Shown in pieces: positions 24,691 to 33,449 of a stretch of DNA of 64,000 nt. The notes beneath the pieces were generated by a model that saw nothing but the letters and a program-made list of their open reading frames with translations, was not told where the DNA came from and did no database searches. Position 1 is the first letter of the stretch. Each line of letters opens with the position of its first letter. A program made the translations under genes and the position numbers. The stretch is taken from NCBI RefSeq assembly GCF_900090105.1, contig NZ_FMDM01000009.1, forward strand, positions 62,001 through 126,000. The letters are read 5' to 3'. This DNA comes from Micromonospora humi. Its GTDB lineage: Bacteria; Actinomycetota; Actinomycetes; Mycobacteriales; Micromonosporaceae.

Positions 24691-24910
24691 GCGTGCCCGT
24701 CCGCGATGGGCCGGTCCGACATTGCGGCCGGGTCCCGCGTGGTGGGTCGGGCCATCCCGGGTCGGCGGGGTTACCAGGCGATGTCCGGCGTTGTAACGTG
24801 CGGCCATCCCGCTCCGGAGACTTGTGTGCGCCGACCACATAGCCCGTGGGTGACGTCACTTCTAGCGTGAGCCGACAACTGACATTCCCCTGTCCTCACC
24901 TGGAGTCGCA

Positions 24911-26113
24911 ATGACGATCCGGCACACGCGACGGGTGTTCCTTTCCGCCGCCACGATGATGGCGGCCGCGCTGGCCGCCACGGCCTGTGGCAGCCCGCAG
25001 GACACCGCCTCCGGCGGCGGCGACGCCGCGCCGGTCAAGGTCGGCCTGGTCTACTCCCAGTCCGGGCCGCTGGCCAGCTACGGCAAGCAGTACATCGAGG
25101 GGTTCAAGGCCGGCCTCGACTTCGCCACCAAGGGCACCGGCAAGGTCGGTGACCGGACGATCGAGGTGACCGAGGCCGACGACGCCGGCGACCCGGCCAA
25201 GGCGGTGTCCGCCGCCAAGGACCTGATCGGCAAGGGCACGAAGATCATCGCCGGGTCGACCTCCTCCGGAGTGGCGCTCCAGGTGGCCCCGATCGCCGCG
25301 CAGAACAAGGTGCTGTTCATCTCCGGCCCGGCCGCCACCGACGCGGTGACCGGCGCGAACAAGTACACCTTCCGCTCCGGCCGGCAGTCCTGGCAGGACG
25401 TGGTGACCGCCAAGTCGTTCATCGGCGACGCGGCCGGCAAGAAGGTCGTGGTCTTCGCCCAGGACGGCGCGTTCGGCGACGCCAACGAGGCCGCCGTGAA
25501 GGCCGTCATCGGCGGCGCCGGCGCGACCGTGAGTAGCGTCCGCGCGCCGGCCAGCGCCACCGAGTTCACCCCGTTCGCCAGCCAGATCAAGGCCGCCAAG
25601 CCGGACCTGCTCTTCGTCGCCTGGGCCGGCACCACGGCCGGCGCCATGTGGCAGACGCTCGACCAGCAGGGCGTACTCGCCGCCACCACGGTCGTCACCG
25701 GCCTGGACATCCGCGCCTCCTGGCCGACGTTCGGCGCGGCCGGCAGCAAGATCTCCTTCCTGTCGCACTACTTCGACGGGGCCAGCGACACCGAGGCGGC
25801 CAAGGCCGCCAAGGCGAAGATCGCCGGCGGCACGCTGGACCTGTTCCACCCGGACGGGTTCGCCGCCGCGCAGATGGTCGTGCGGGCCGTGCAGGAGGGC
25901 GGCGACGACGTGGACAAGATGGTCACGGCGCTGGAGGGCTGGGAGTTCGAAGGCGTCAAGGGCACCATGAAGATCCGCGCCGAGGACCACGCGCTGCTCC
26001 AGCCGATGTACCAGGCCAAGCTGACCGGCAGCGGCACCGCGTTCACGGCGACCGCGCAGAAGACCCTGACCGGTGACGAGAGCGCGCCGCCGGTCGCGCA
26101 GATGAAGGGCTGA
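24911..26113 (+). CDS. ABC transporter substrate-binding lipoprotein (LivJ/HAAT type)
   Basis: The 400-residue protein has a lipoprotein signal with lipobox LAATAC near residue 26. A type I periplasmic-binding fold follows: VKVGLVYSQSGPLASYGKQYIEGFKAGLDFA, IAGSTSSGVALQVAPIAAQNKVLFISG, and VVVFAQDGAFGDANEAAVKAV. It captures a solute outside the membrane and delivers it to the permease encoded downstream. The family covers branched-chain amino acids, amides and urea, and the ligand cannot be fixed from sequence. It is first of five genes, and the next starts 3 bp after its stop. Confidence 0.93.
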   Translation: MTIRHTRRVFLSAATMMAAALAATACGSPQDTASGGGDAAPVKVGLVYSQSGPLASYGKQYIEGFKAGLDFATKGTGKVGDRTIEVTEADDAGDPAKAVSAAKDLIGKGTKIIAGSTSSGVALQVAPIAAQNKVLFISGPAATDAVTGANKYTFRSGRQSWQDVVTAKSFIGDAAGKKVVVFAQDGAFGDANEAAVKAVIGGAGATVSSVRAPASATEFTPFASQIKAAKPDLLFVAWAGTTAGAMWQTLDQQGVLAATTVVTGLDIRASWPTFGAAGSKISFLSHYFDGASDTEAAKAAKAKIAGGTLDLFHPDGFAAAQMVVRAVQEGGDDVDKMVTALEGWEFEGVKGTMKIRAEDHALLQPMYQAKLTGSGTAFTATAQKTLTGDESAPPVAQMKG

Positions 26114-26116
26114 GAG

Positions 26117-26860
26117 GTGCTCGCCACCCGCGGTCTGACCTGGCGGATCGGTGAGGTCGCCATCGTCGACTCCGTCTACCTCGACCTTAAGCCGGGGGAG
26201 TTCCTCGGCGTGATCGGGCCCAACGGCGCCGGCAAGACCTCACTGTTCAACCTGATCACCGGCCTGCGCCGGCCCACCGAGGGCAGGGTCGTGCTGGACG
26301 GGGCGGACGTCACCATGCTCCCGGTGCACCGGCGGGCCCGGCTCGGCCTGGGGCGTACCTTCCAGGCGTCCTCGGTCTTCGGCTCGCTGACGGTGCGGGA
26401 GAACGTCCGGCTCGCCGTACAGGCGCACCGGGGTGGCTCGATGAAGCTGTGGCGGCGGGCGGCGGCCGACCGGGAGGTGGCCGCCGCCGCCGACGCGGCG
26501 CTCGACCGGGTCGGCCTGCACCACCGGGGTACGGCGCTGGCCGGCACGCTCGCCCACGGCGAGAAGCGCAAGCTGGAGATCGCCCTGCTGCTCGCCGGGG
26601 AACCCCGGGTGATGCTGCTGGACGAGCCGATGGCCGGGGTGAGCGCCGAGGACGTGCCCGAGCTGGTCAGCGTGATCAGGTCGCTGACCGGGGACAGCGG
26701 GCGGGCGGTGCTCATGGTGGAGCACCACATGGACGTGATCCTGGAGCTGGCCGACCGGATCGCCGTGATGCACCACGGCGCGCTGCTGGCCTGCGACACC
26801 CCGGACACGGTGATGGCCAACGCCACCGTGCAGGAGGCGTACCTGGGGGAGTCCCTATGA
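26117..26860 (+). CDS. livG: ABC transporter ATPase, LivG type
   Basis: The 247-residue protein has Walker A GPNGAGKT, the Q-loop region RTFQASSVFGSLTVRENV (typical of LivG), the signature LAHGEKRKLEIA in place of LSGGQ, Walker B VMLLDEP and the H-loop VEHHMD. It powers transport of the solute bound by the preceding lipoprotein. GTG 26117 begins right after the binding-protein gene, and its stop overlaps the next ATPase gene (ATGA). Confidence 0.92.
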   Translation: MLATRGLTWRIGEVAIVDSVYLDLKPGEFLGVIGPNGAGKTSLFNLITGLRRPTEGRVVLDGADVTMLPVHRRARLGLGRTFQASSVFGSLTVRENVRLAVQAHRGGSMKLWRRAAADREVAAAADAALDRVGLHHRGTALAGTLAHGEKRKLEIALLLAGEPRVMLLDEPMAGVSAEDVPELVSVIRSLTGDSGRAVLMVEHHMDVILELADRIAVMHHGALLACDTPDTVMANATVQEAYLGESL

Positions 26861-27585
26861 GTGAGCCTGTCCTGTCGGTGGAGGACCTGTCCGTGCGGAT
26901 CGCCGGGCTGCACATCCTCCAGGGCGTGTCGTTCGAGGTGGCGCCGACCGGCGTCACCGTGCTGCTCGGGCGCAACGGCGTCGGCAAGACCACCACGTTG
27001 CGGGCGATCGTCGGGCTCACCCCGCGGGGCGGCGAGGTGCGTGGCACGGTGCGGATGGGCGCGCAGAGCCTGCTGGCCCGCCCCACCCACCGGTTGGTCC
27101 GCGGCGGCCTCGGCTACGTGCCGGAGGACCGGGACGTCTTCGCCGGGCTCACCGTCGCGGAGAACCTGCGGCTCGCCGAACGACGGGGCACCACCCCGGC
27201 GTACGACAAGGTCTTCGCGCTCTTCCCGGAGCTGGACCGGCGCGGACGGCAACGGGCCGGCTCGCTCTCCGGCGGGCAGCAGCAGATGCTCGCCATCGGC
27301 CGGGTGCTGCTCAACGACAACCGGCTGCTGCTGGTCGACGAGCCGACCAAGGGGTTGGCGCCGAAGGTGGTGACCGAGGTGGCCGAGGTGCTGGAACGGG
27401 TCGCGGAATCCGTGCCGGTGCTGCTCGTCGAGCAGAACCTGGCGGTGGTGCGGCGGCTGGCGTCCGACGCGGTGGTGCTCTCCGCCGGCCGGGTCGCCTG
27501 GACGGGTGACGCCCACGAACTGCTGCTGGAGACCGCGCTGACCAAGTCGCTGCTGGGTGTGGGTTCGGGGGAGGTGCACGCGTGA
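26857..27585 (+). CDS. livF: ABC transporter ATPase, LivF type
   Basis: The 242-residue ATPase has GRNGVGKTT (Walker A), GYVPEDRDVFAGLTVAENL (LivF hallmark), LSGGQQQMLAIGRVL (signature), LLLVDEPTKGLAP (Walker B) and VEQNL (switch His replaced by Gln, as is usual in LivF). It forms a heterodimer with the LivG-type subunit. ATG 26857 overlaps the livG stop and its own stop overlaps livH (GTGA), so all are translationally coupled. Confidence 0.93.
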   Translation: MSEPVLSVEDLSVRIAGLHILQGVSFEVAPTGVTVLLGRNGVGKTTTLRAIVGLTPRGGEVRGTVRMGAQSLLARPTHRLVRGGLGYVPEDRDVFAGLTVAENLRLAERRGTTPAYDKVFALFPELDRRGRQRAGSLSGGQQQMLAIGRVLLNDNRLLLVDEPTKGLAPKVVTEVAEVLERVAESVPVLLVEQNLAVVRRLASDAVVLSAGRVAWTGDAHELLLETALTKSLLGVGSGEVHA

Positions 27586-28472
27586 ACACTGTGGTCCTGC
27601 TGACGCTGACCGGGCTGGGCCTGGCGGCGCTCTACTTCCTCGTCGCCTCCGGCCTGTCCCTGGTCTTCGGCCTCGCCGACGTGCTCAACTTCGCGCACGG
27701 CCTCTTCCTCGGCGTCGGCGCGTACGCGACCTGGTGGGCGGCGGGCAACCTGCCCGGCGCCGGGCCGGACGGCCTCGGCTTCGTGGTCGCGGTGCTCTTC
27801 GGGGTGCTGGCCGGCTCGCTGGTCGCGGTGCTGGTCGAGCTGGTGCTGATCCGGCCGCTCTACTCCCGCACCATCGAGCAGGTGCTGGTCACCGTCGGCC
27901 TGTCGCTGGCCGGCGTGGCGCTGCTCCAGGCCACCTGGGGCGCGGACCCGCGGACGTTCCCGCGCCCCGACTGGAGTCGGCAGGTGACAGCGGTGTTCGG
28001 CGCGCAGGTGCCGAACGCCGGGCTGCTGCTGATCGTCGCCGCCGTGGTGGTGCTCGGCGCGCTGCTGGCGTTCCTGCGCTGGACCCGCTACGGCCTGATC
28101 ATCCGGGCCGGGGTGGAGAACCGGGAGATGGTCACCGCCCTCGGCATCGACGTGCGCAAGGCGTTCACGCTCGTCTTCGCGATCGGCGGGGCGGCCGCCG
28201 CGCTGGCCGGCGCGCTCGGTGGCGTCTACTTCGGCACCGTCTCGCCCGGCCAGGGCGGCTCGCTGCTGATCTTCGCCTTCATCGTGGTGGTGATCGGCGG
28301 GATGGGCTCGGTGGTCGGGTCCGCGTACGCGGCGGTCGCGGTGGGGCTGCTGCAACAGTTCGTCAACTACTACGGCACGTCCGGCCTGGGTGACCTGTGC
28401 GTCGTCGGGCTGCTCGCCGTGGTGCTGCTGCTGCGTCCGCAGGGCCTGGCCGGAAAGGTGGCTCACGCATGA
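27582..28472 (+). CDS. livH: ABC transporter permease, LivH type
   Basis: The 296-residue permease has about eight membrane helices. The first holds LTGLGLAALYFLVASGLSLVFGLADVLNFAHG, the strongly conserved start of the family, and GAYATWWA follows. EN-R-E-M-V-TALGIDVRKAF is the cytoplasmic coupling loop that contacts the ATPases, and FIVVVIGGMGSVVGSAYAAV is the conserved C-terminal helix. GTG 27582 overlaps the livF stop. Confidence 0.93.
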   Translation: MNTVVLLTLTGLGLAALYFLVASGLSLVFGLADVLNFAHGLFLGVGAYATWWAAGNLPGAGPDGLGFVVAVLFGVLAGSLVAVLVELVLIRPLYSRTIEQVLVTVGLSLAGVALLQATWGADPRTFPRPDWSRQVTAVFGAQVPNAGLLLIVAAVVVLGALLAFLRWTRYGLIIRAGVENREMVTALGIDVRKAFTLVFAIGGAAAALAGALGGVYFGTVSPGQGGSLLIFAFIVVVIGGMGSVVGSAYAAVAVGLLQQFVNYYGTSGLGDLCVVGLLAVVLLLRPQGLAGKVAHA

Positions 28473-29578
28473 CCAACTCGGTGGTCGACGCGCCCCCGGC
28501 GCAGGTGCCCGACGAACTGACCCCCGGACGTTCCCGCTGGCACGGCCTGCGCCCGTACCTGCCGTTGGTGGCGTTGGTGGTGGCGGCCGTGCTGCCGTAC
28601 TCGACGCTGAACCTGCCCGGCATCTTCGAGGGGCCGCTGAACTCGCCGGGCACGCTGCAACTGCTCGCCATCTGCCTGGTCTTCGGCGGTCTCGCGGCCG
28701 GCTACGACCTGCTGTTCGGGCGCACCGGAATGCTCTCCTTCGGGCACGCGCTCTACTTCGCCGCCGGCGTGTACGGAACCGACGTGCTGGTCACCAAGGC
28801 CGGGCTGCCGCTGTGGCAGGCGGCGGTGCTGACCGTCATCGGTGGGACCACGCTGGCCGCGCTGCTCGGCGCGGTCGCGCTGCGCACCGTGGGCATCGCG
28901 TTCGCCATGGTGACGCTCGCCTTCGCGCAGGTCGGGGCGATCCTGGTGGCCCGGGACTTCGGCGGGCTGACCGGCGGGGAGGAGGGGCTGCCACTGGACG
29001 TGTCCGGGCTGCCGGCGGCGCTGGTGGGCGTCACCAACACGGTCAACCTCTACTGGCTGGCGCTGGCCTACCTGGCGCTCGTGGTGCTGGTGGTGCACCG
29101 GGTCAGCGGTTCGCCGACCGGGCGGGTGCTGGCCGGGCTGCGCGACGACGAGCGGCGGATCGGGGTGCTCGGGCTCGACCCGTACCGGTTCAAGCTGGTC
29201 ACGTTCACCCTGGCGGGCGGCCTGGCGAGCGCCGGCGGCGTGGTCTACGTGCTGATCGTGGGCGGGGCCAGCCCGCACATCACGTCGTCCGAGCTGACGC
29301 TGTCGCTGCTGGTCATGGTGGTGCTCGGCGGCCCGGGCACCCGGTGGGGCCCGGTGCTGGGCGGCGTCCTCTACATGTACCTGGACCACCGGCTCACCGC
29401 GTTCGGCAGCAGCGACGCGGTCAACAGCCTCCCCGCGTTCCTGAGCCACCCGCTGAGCCAGCCCCTGTTCGTCCTGGGCACGGTCTTCATCCTGGCCGTC
29501 TACTTCTTCCCCGGCGGCCTGGCCAGCCTCCGCACCCGCCTGGCCCCCCTCCGCACCGCCCTCCGCCCCCGCCGCTGA
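28469..29578 (+). CDS. livM: ABC transporter permease, LivM type
   Basis: ATG 28469 overlaps the livH stop and gives 369 aa, with an N-terminal hydrophilic extension of about 30 residues and about ten membrane helices. LFGRTGMLSFGHALYFAAGVYG and LRDDERRIGVLGLDPYRFKLVTFTLAGGLASAGG are the family core and coupling loop. The C terminus is Arg/Pro-rich. It completes a binding protein-two ATPase-two permease operon. The next 150 bp contain a large palindrome and no gene. Confidence 0.92.
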   Translation: MTNSVVDAPPAQVPDELTPGRSRWHGLRPYLPLVALVVAAVLPYSTLNLPGIFEGPLNSPGTLQLLAICLVFGGLAAGYDLLFGRTGMLSFGHALYFAAGVYGTDVLVTKAGLPLWQAAVLTVIGGTTLAALLGAVALRTVGIAFAMVTLAFAQVGAILVARDFGGLTGGEEGLPLDVSGLPAALVGVTNTVNLYWLALAYLALVVLVVHRVSGSPTGRVLAGLRDDERRIGVLGLDPYRFKLVTFTLAGGLASAGGVVYVLIVGGASPHITSSELTLSLLVMVVLGGPGTRWGPVLGGVLYMYLDHRLTAFGSSDAVNSLPAFLSHPLSQPLFVLGTVFILAVYFFPGGLASLRTRLAPLRTALRPRR

Positions 29579-29621
29579 CCCCGCCCGCCCCGCCCGCCTC
29601 CCGCCCGCCCCGCCCCCGCCT

Positions 29622-29684
29622 CGTCGATCATGAAGTTATCGGCACGACACGCCGTCTACGGTGCCGCTAACTTCATGATCGACG
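29622..29684. repeat. 24-bp-arm palindrome after the ABC operon
   Basis: Arms at 29622-29645 and 29661-29684 are reverse complements with one mismatch and end in TCGATCATGAAGTTA / TAACTTCATGATCGA. The 15-base loop holds ACGCCGTC. It may end the ABC operon. Unlike the GC-rich hairpins nearby its arms are A+T-mixed, and a degenerate relative occurs at 39275-39316. Confidence 0.75.
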
Positions 29685-29726
29685 GGTTCGGGAGTCGGGC
29701 GGTTCGGGAGTCGGGGAGGGGTTGGC

Positions 29727-30482
29727 ATGGGAGAGCAGGGACGACGGCTGGCGGTGGTCAGCGGGGGTGGGACCGGGATCGGGGCCGCGGTGGCGCGGGG
29801 GCTCGTGGCGGACGGGTTCGACGTGCTCGTGGTCGGGCGGCGGGGGGACGTGCTGGACGCGGCGGCTCGGGAGATCTCCGCCGAGTGTGGACGGGCGGGT
29901 GCCGTCGTCCCGGTGGTCGCGGACCTGACCGATCCGGGGCAGATCCCGGCCGTGGTCGACGCGGTCGGCGAGCGGGCCGTGGACGCGATCGTCAACAACG
30001 CCGGCGGCTACCTCGGCGGGCCGACCGGCACCCTCGACGAGGTGGCCGCCTGGTGGCGCGCCAACCTCGACGCCAACGTGCTCACCGCGGTGCTGCTCAC
30101 CGAGGCGCTGCTGCCCGCCCTGCGCCGCCCCGGCGGCCGGGTGGTCCTGCTCAGCTCCATCGCCGCCCAGCGCGGCGGGGGCGGGCCCTACTCGGCGGCC
30201 AAGGCGGCGCTGCACGGCTGGGCGTACGACCTGGCCGGGCAGCTCGGCCCGGACCGGATCACGGTCAACGTGGTCAGCCCCGGATACGTCGCCGAGACCG
30301 AGTTCTTCGGCGACCGGATGACGCCGGAGGGGCACGCCAAGCGGGTGGCGGCCACCCTGGTCGGGCGGGCCGGGGTGCCGGACGACATCGCCGCCGCGGT
30401 GCGCTACCTGGTCGGCCCGTCGGCCGGCTACGTCACCGGGCAGGTCCTCGGCGTCAACGGCGGCTCCGTCCTCGGCCGCTGA
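29727..30482 (+). CDS. Short-chain dehydrogenase/reductase (classical SDR)
   Basis: The 251-residue protein has GGGTGIG near residue 13, NNAGG near 90, SSIAA, and the catalytic YSAAK (Tyr155, Lys159). The C-terminal VTGQVLGVNGGSVLGR is typical of FabG-like enzymes. It should reduce or oxidise a carbonyl/alcohol with NAD(P)(H). The start at ATG 29727 follows GGGGAGGGG. It is a single gene between a palindrome upstream and a terminator hairpin downstream. Confidence 0.92.
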   Translation: MGEQGRRLAVVSGGGTGIGAAVARGLVADGFDVLVVGRRGDVLDAAAREISAECGRAGAVVPVVADLTDPGQIPAVVDAVGERAVDAIVNNAGGYLGGPTGTLDEVAAWWRANLDANVLTAVLLTEALLPALRRPGGRVVLLSSIAAQRGGGGPYSAAKAALHGWAYDLAGQLGPDRITVNVVSPGYVAETEFFGDRMTPEGHAKRVAATLVGRAGVPDDIAAAVRYLVGPSAGYVTGQVLGVNGGSVLGR

Positions 30483-30490
30483 CCCGCCGC

Positions 30491-30526
30491 GACGGGCGGC
30501 GGCCCCCCGTGTGGCCGCCGCCCGTC
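30491..30526. terminator. Bidirectional terminator hairpin
   Basis: GACGGGCGGCGGCC (30491-30504) pairs exactly with GGCCGCCGCCCGTC (30513-30526) around an 8-base loop. It sits between the convergent SDR and lipoprotein genes. Confidence 0.8.
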
Positions 30527-30541
30527 CGCGCACGTCGTGGG

Positions 30542-31366
30542 TCAGCCGTTGAGCATCTCGTACGCCGAGGACGGCGCGTTCTGCACGTCGTCACCGGTGG
30601 GCGCGGCGATCTTCGGCGCCTTGCCGTAGTCGTAGTACTTCGTGACGAGCTTCATCGCCTTCTGCTTGCCGGCCGCCGGCACGTCCAGGGTCAGCGAGGT
30701 CAGGTTGCCGTCCGGGCCGACGACGGCGGTGAACGGCACCTTCCGGCCCGCCTCGCCCAGCGCCTTCAGGTCCACGTTCTCGAACGTGGACTGCACGTCG
30801 GCGTTGTCGGTCAGGTCCGCCAGCCCGGTGTACGTACCGTTGCCCTTGTCCGTCACCGTGTCCGCGGTGCGGATGACCGCGGCCGTGTTGCCCGGGTCGG
30901 CGCCCTGGTAGGCCGGGATGCTCGCCTCGTCCTTGAGCTTGTCCCGGTCCATCGCCATCCAGCGCTTCGGCAGCTTGAGCATCTCGTGCAGGCCGGGCAG
31001 GCCGGTCAGCTTGACCCGCATCCACAGATCCTTGTCGATCCAGCGGAACGTCATGGCCATGGTGAACTTCGGGTCGTCGTTCTGCTGCTTGAGGGCGAGG
31101 TCCATGGCCTCGGTGGCCGGGTCCAGCACGCCGGTGTACTTGTCGGCGCCGTCCTGGAGCAGGAACCGGAAGCCCGGGTCCTGCTCGTTCGGCACGGCGG
31201 CCAGCAGAGCGGCCTTCGGGTCGGGCGAGGCGGAGGGCGCGGGACCGGCGCCCTCCGAGGAGTCCCCGGTGCCGCACCCGGCGGCCAGGGCGGTGGTGGC
31301 CAGCACGGCGGCCGTGCGGAGCACGATCCGCCGGACGGTCGCGGCGGTGCCGTTTCGCTGCGTCAT
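30542..31366 (-). CDS. LppX/LprG-like secreted lipoprotein
   Basis: The 274-residue protein has a lipoprotein signal with lipobox ALAAGC near residue 31, then a Ser/Pro/Ala linker. The antiparallel sheet domain has TGVLDPATEAMDLALKQQ, FRWIDKDLWMRVKLTGLP and LTSLTLDVPAAGKQK. This layout resembles the actinobacterial LppX_LprAFG family, which binds acyl lipids at the membrane, though similarity is judged by pattern only. ATG 31366 is used. It is divergent from the SARP-HhH gene across 142 bp. Confidence 0.75.
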   Translation of the reverse strand: MTQRNGTAATVRRIVLRTAAVLATTALAAGCGTGDSSEGAGPAPSASPDPKAALLAAVPNEQDPGFRFLLQDGADKYTGVLDPATEAMDLALKQQNDDPKFTMAMTFRWIDKDLWMRVKLTGLPGLHEMLKLPKRWMAMDRDKLKDEASIPAYQGADPGNTAAVIRTADTVTDKGNGTYTGLADLTDNADVQSTFENVDLKALGEAGRKVPFTAVVGPDGNLTSLTLDVPAAGKQKAMKLVTKYYDYGKAPKIAAPTGDDVQNAPSSAYEMLNG

Positions 31367-31508
31367 CTTGTTCGACTCTCTTTCCCGGGTCGGGTTGTCG
31401 CCGGGAAGCATCGCAGGCCGCCACGGCCGCTCCGCTGCCGATATGCTGCCGTCCGACTGCCGTCGGCCACGGCGGACGACGGCCGGGGGTACGGGGGCGG
31501 AAACTCGC

Positions 31509-33449
31509 ATGTCAGAGGCGCTGCGCTTCGAGCTCCTCGGTCCACAGCGGGCCTGGCACGCCGACCGTCCGCTCGATCTGGGCCCGGCCAAACAGCGGGC
31601 CGTGCTGGCCGTGCTGCTGCTCGCCGCCGGCCGTCCGGTCCACACCGGCCAGATCGTCGAGGCGGTGTGGCCGGAGGAGACGCCGGTCAACGGCGCCAAC
31701 GTGGTGCAGAAGCACGTGGCCGGCCTGCGCCGGGTGCTGGAGCCGGACCGGTCACCGCGTACCCCGGCCCGGGTGCTCACCCTGACCGACGCCGGCTACG
31801 TGCTGCGGGTCGCGCCGGAGGCGGTGGACTCGACCCGGTTCGAGCGGGGTGTCCAGCGCGCCCGGCAGGCGCAGGCGGCCGGGCGTACGGCGGAGGCACT
31901 GGCCGATCTGGACGCCGTGCTGGAGCTGTGGCAGGGCGAGCCGTTCACCGGGTTCACCGGGCCCTGGTTCGACGCCGCCCGGCACCGGCTGGTCGAGCTG
32001 CGGGCGGTCGCGCTGGAGACACGCACCGAGCTGGAACTGGCCGCCGGCCGGCACGACGAGGCGGTCGGCCGGCTGGTCGAGCTGATCGCCGAGTTCCCGG
32101 TCCGCGAGCGGCTGCGTCTCCAGCTCATGCTGGCGCTGCACCGCAGCGGCCGGCAGGCCGAGGCGCTGGCCGCCTACCGGGACTTCGCCACCCTGCTGCG
32201 CGACGAGTACGGCATCGAGCCCGGTGAGCCGCTCCAGACCCTGCACCGGCGCATCCTCCGCTCCGACCCGGGCCTCCGGCCGACCTCGGGCGCACCGGCC
32301 GCCTCCGACGCGCCGGCGCACGGGCACGGTGGCGCCGGCCACGAGCGCAATCGCTCACCCATGCCGCTGCCGAACCACCAGGCCCCGCCGATCCGGCCCA
32401 CCGCGCCGGTCGAGCCCACCGCGCCGGTCGAGCCCACCGCGCCGGTCGAGCCCACCGCGCCGGTCGAGCCCACCGCGCCGGTCGAGCCCACCGCGCCGGT
32501 CGAGCTCACGATCCCGGCGGAGCCCCCGAACTCGGCGGAGCCCCCGATCTCGGCCCAGCCCTCGACCCCGGTCGTCCCGGTTCCGGCCGGCGTACCGGCC
32601 CAGCCCTCGGCCCCGGTCAGCCCGGCGCATCCCGCGAGCCCGGTCCAGCCTTCGCCGGCGAGCCCCGCGGGACCGACGTCGGCCCCGCCAGCCTGGCACC
32701 GGCCCGGAGGACCGCCGATGCCGCTGCCGGCGACCCCCCGCGGGCATCGCGGCATCCCGGGCTGGCTCAGCGTGGGTGCCACCGCGCTGGGCGCGTTGAT
32801 CGCCCTGCTCTCCTTCGGCCTGCTCACCTGGCTGGTGGTGGGCGGATACGCGATCTGGCGGCGGAGCTGGGGCAACGCCCTCGCGGCGGTCTACTACCTG
32901 ACCCTCGGGGCGGCGTTCGTCATCATCATCGGCTCCAGCGAGACGGAGGAGGTGAGCGACCCGGAGGGCGCGCTGATCTTCCTCTGGCTGATCACCTGGG
33001 CGGCCGGTGTGCTGCACGTGACGCTGCTCAACGGCCGGTTCCTCGCCTGGGTCGGCACCTACCGGCGGCGCGGACCGGCCCCGGCCGGCCGGCTGCGTCG
33101 GGAGCACGCCCGCTACCTGCTCTACCACTATCCGACGGCCCGCGGCGAGCTGCGGATCGGCCGTCCCGACCTGCCCCGGGGATACGACGACGGAGGGCTG
33201 GTCGACATCAACTCGGTGCCGGAGCACGTGGTCGTCGAGCTGCCCGGCCTCAGCCCGAGCCAGGCCCAGCACCTGGTGCTGGACCGACGGGTACGCGGCC
33301 CGTACACCTCGATGGAGGAACTGGCGGCGCGGTGCCTGCTGCCGCCGGCGATCAGTGATCCGCTGCGGGAGCTGCTGCTCTTCCTGCCGCCCGAGCCGCC
33401 GCCCGGCCCGCCGGTCGCGCCCGCCTCCCCTGGTAGACATGGCGGATGA
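31509..33449 (+). CDS. SARP/BTAD regulator fused to membrane helices and helix-hairpin-helix
   Basis: ATG 31509 gives 646 aa. Residues 1-95 form an OmpR-type winged helix (LGPAKQRAVLAVLLLAAGRPV ... LRRVLEP) and 100-255 a BTAD domain of TPR-like helices ending DEYGIEPGEPLQTLHRRIL, the SARP/AfsR layout. A Pro-rich linker has six PTAPVE repeats. Three or four membrane helices follow (about 420-525). The C terminus is a ComEA-like helix-hairpin-helix: VDINSVPEHVVVELPGLSPSQAQHLV. SARPs are normally soluble, so a membrane-tethered DNA-binding protein is implied. ATGA overlap with the RecQ-like gene couples them. Confidence 0.8.
   Translation: MSEALRFELLGPQRAWHADRPLDLGPAKQRAVLAVLLLAAGRPVHTGQIVEAVWPEETPVNGANVVQKHVAGLRRVLEPDRSPRTPARVLTLTDAGYVLRVAPEAVDSTRFERGVQRARQAQAAGRTAEALADLDAVLELWQGEPFTGFTGPWFDAARHRLVELRAVALETRTELELAAGRHDEAVGRLVELIAEFPVRERLRLQLMLALHRSGRQAEALAAYRDFATLLRDEYGIEPGEPLQTLHRRILRSDPGLRPTSGAPAASDAPAHGHGGAGHERNRSPMPLPNHQAPPIRPTAPVEPTAPVEPTAPVEPTAPVEPTAPVEPTAPVELTIPAEPPNSAEPPISAQPSTPVVPVPAGVPAQPSAPVSPAHPASPVQPSPASPAGPTSAPPAWHRPGGPPMPLPATPRGHRGIPGWLSVGATALGALIALLSFGLLTWLVVGGYAIWRRSWGNALAAVYYLTLGAAFVIIIGSSETEEVSDPEGALIFLWLITWAAGVLHVTLLNGRFLAWVGTYRRRGPAPAGRLRREHARYLLYHYPTARGELRIGRPDLPRGYDDGGLVDINSVPEHVVVELPGLSPSQAQHLVLDRRVRGPYTSMEELAARCLLPPAISDPLRELLLFLPPEPPPGPPVAPASPGRHGG
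32397..32504 (+). repeat. Six 18-bp tandem repeats inside the SARP-HhH gene
   Basis: Six near-identical units of CCCACCGCGCCGGTCGAG encode PTAPVE six times, and a degenerate seventh gives LTIPAE. The length is a multiple of three, so changes in copy number would keep the frame and only alter linker length. Confidence 0.9.

Noticed and set aside
22934..24859. Minus-strand 641-codon open frame opposite the surface protein
   Set aside because: No domain or start signal. It mirrors the repeats of the surface protein gene on the other strand.
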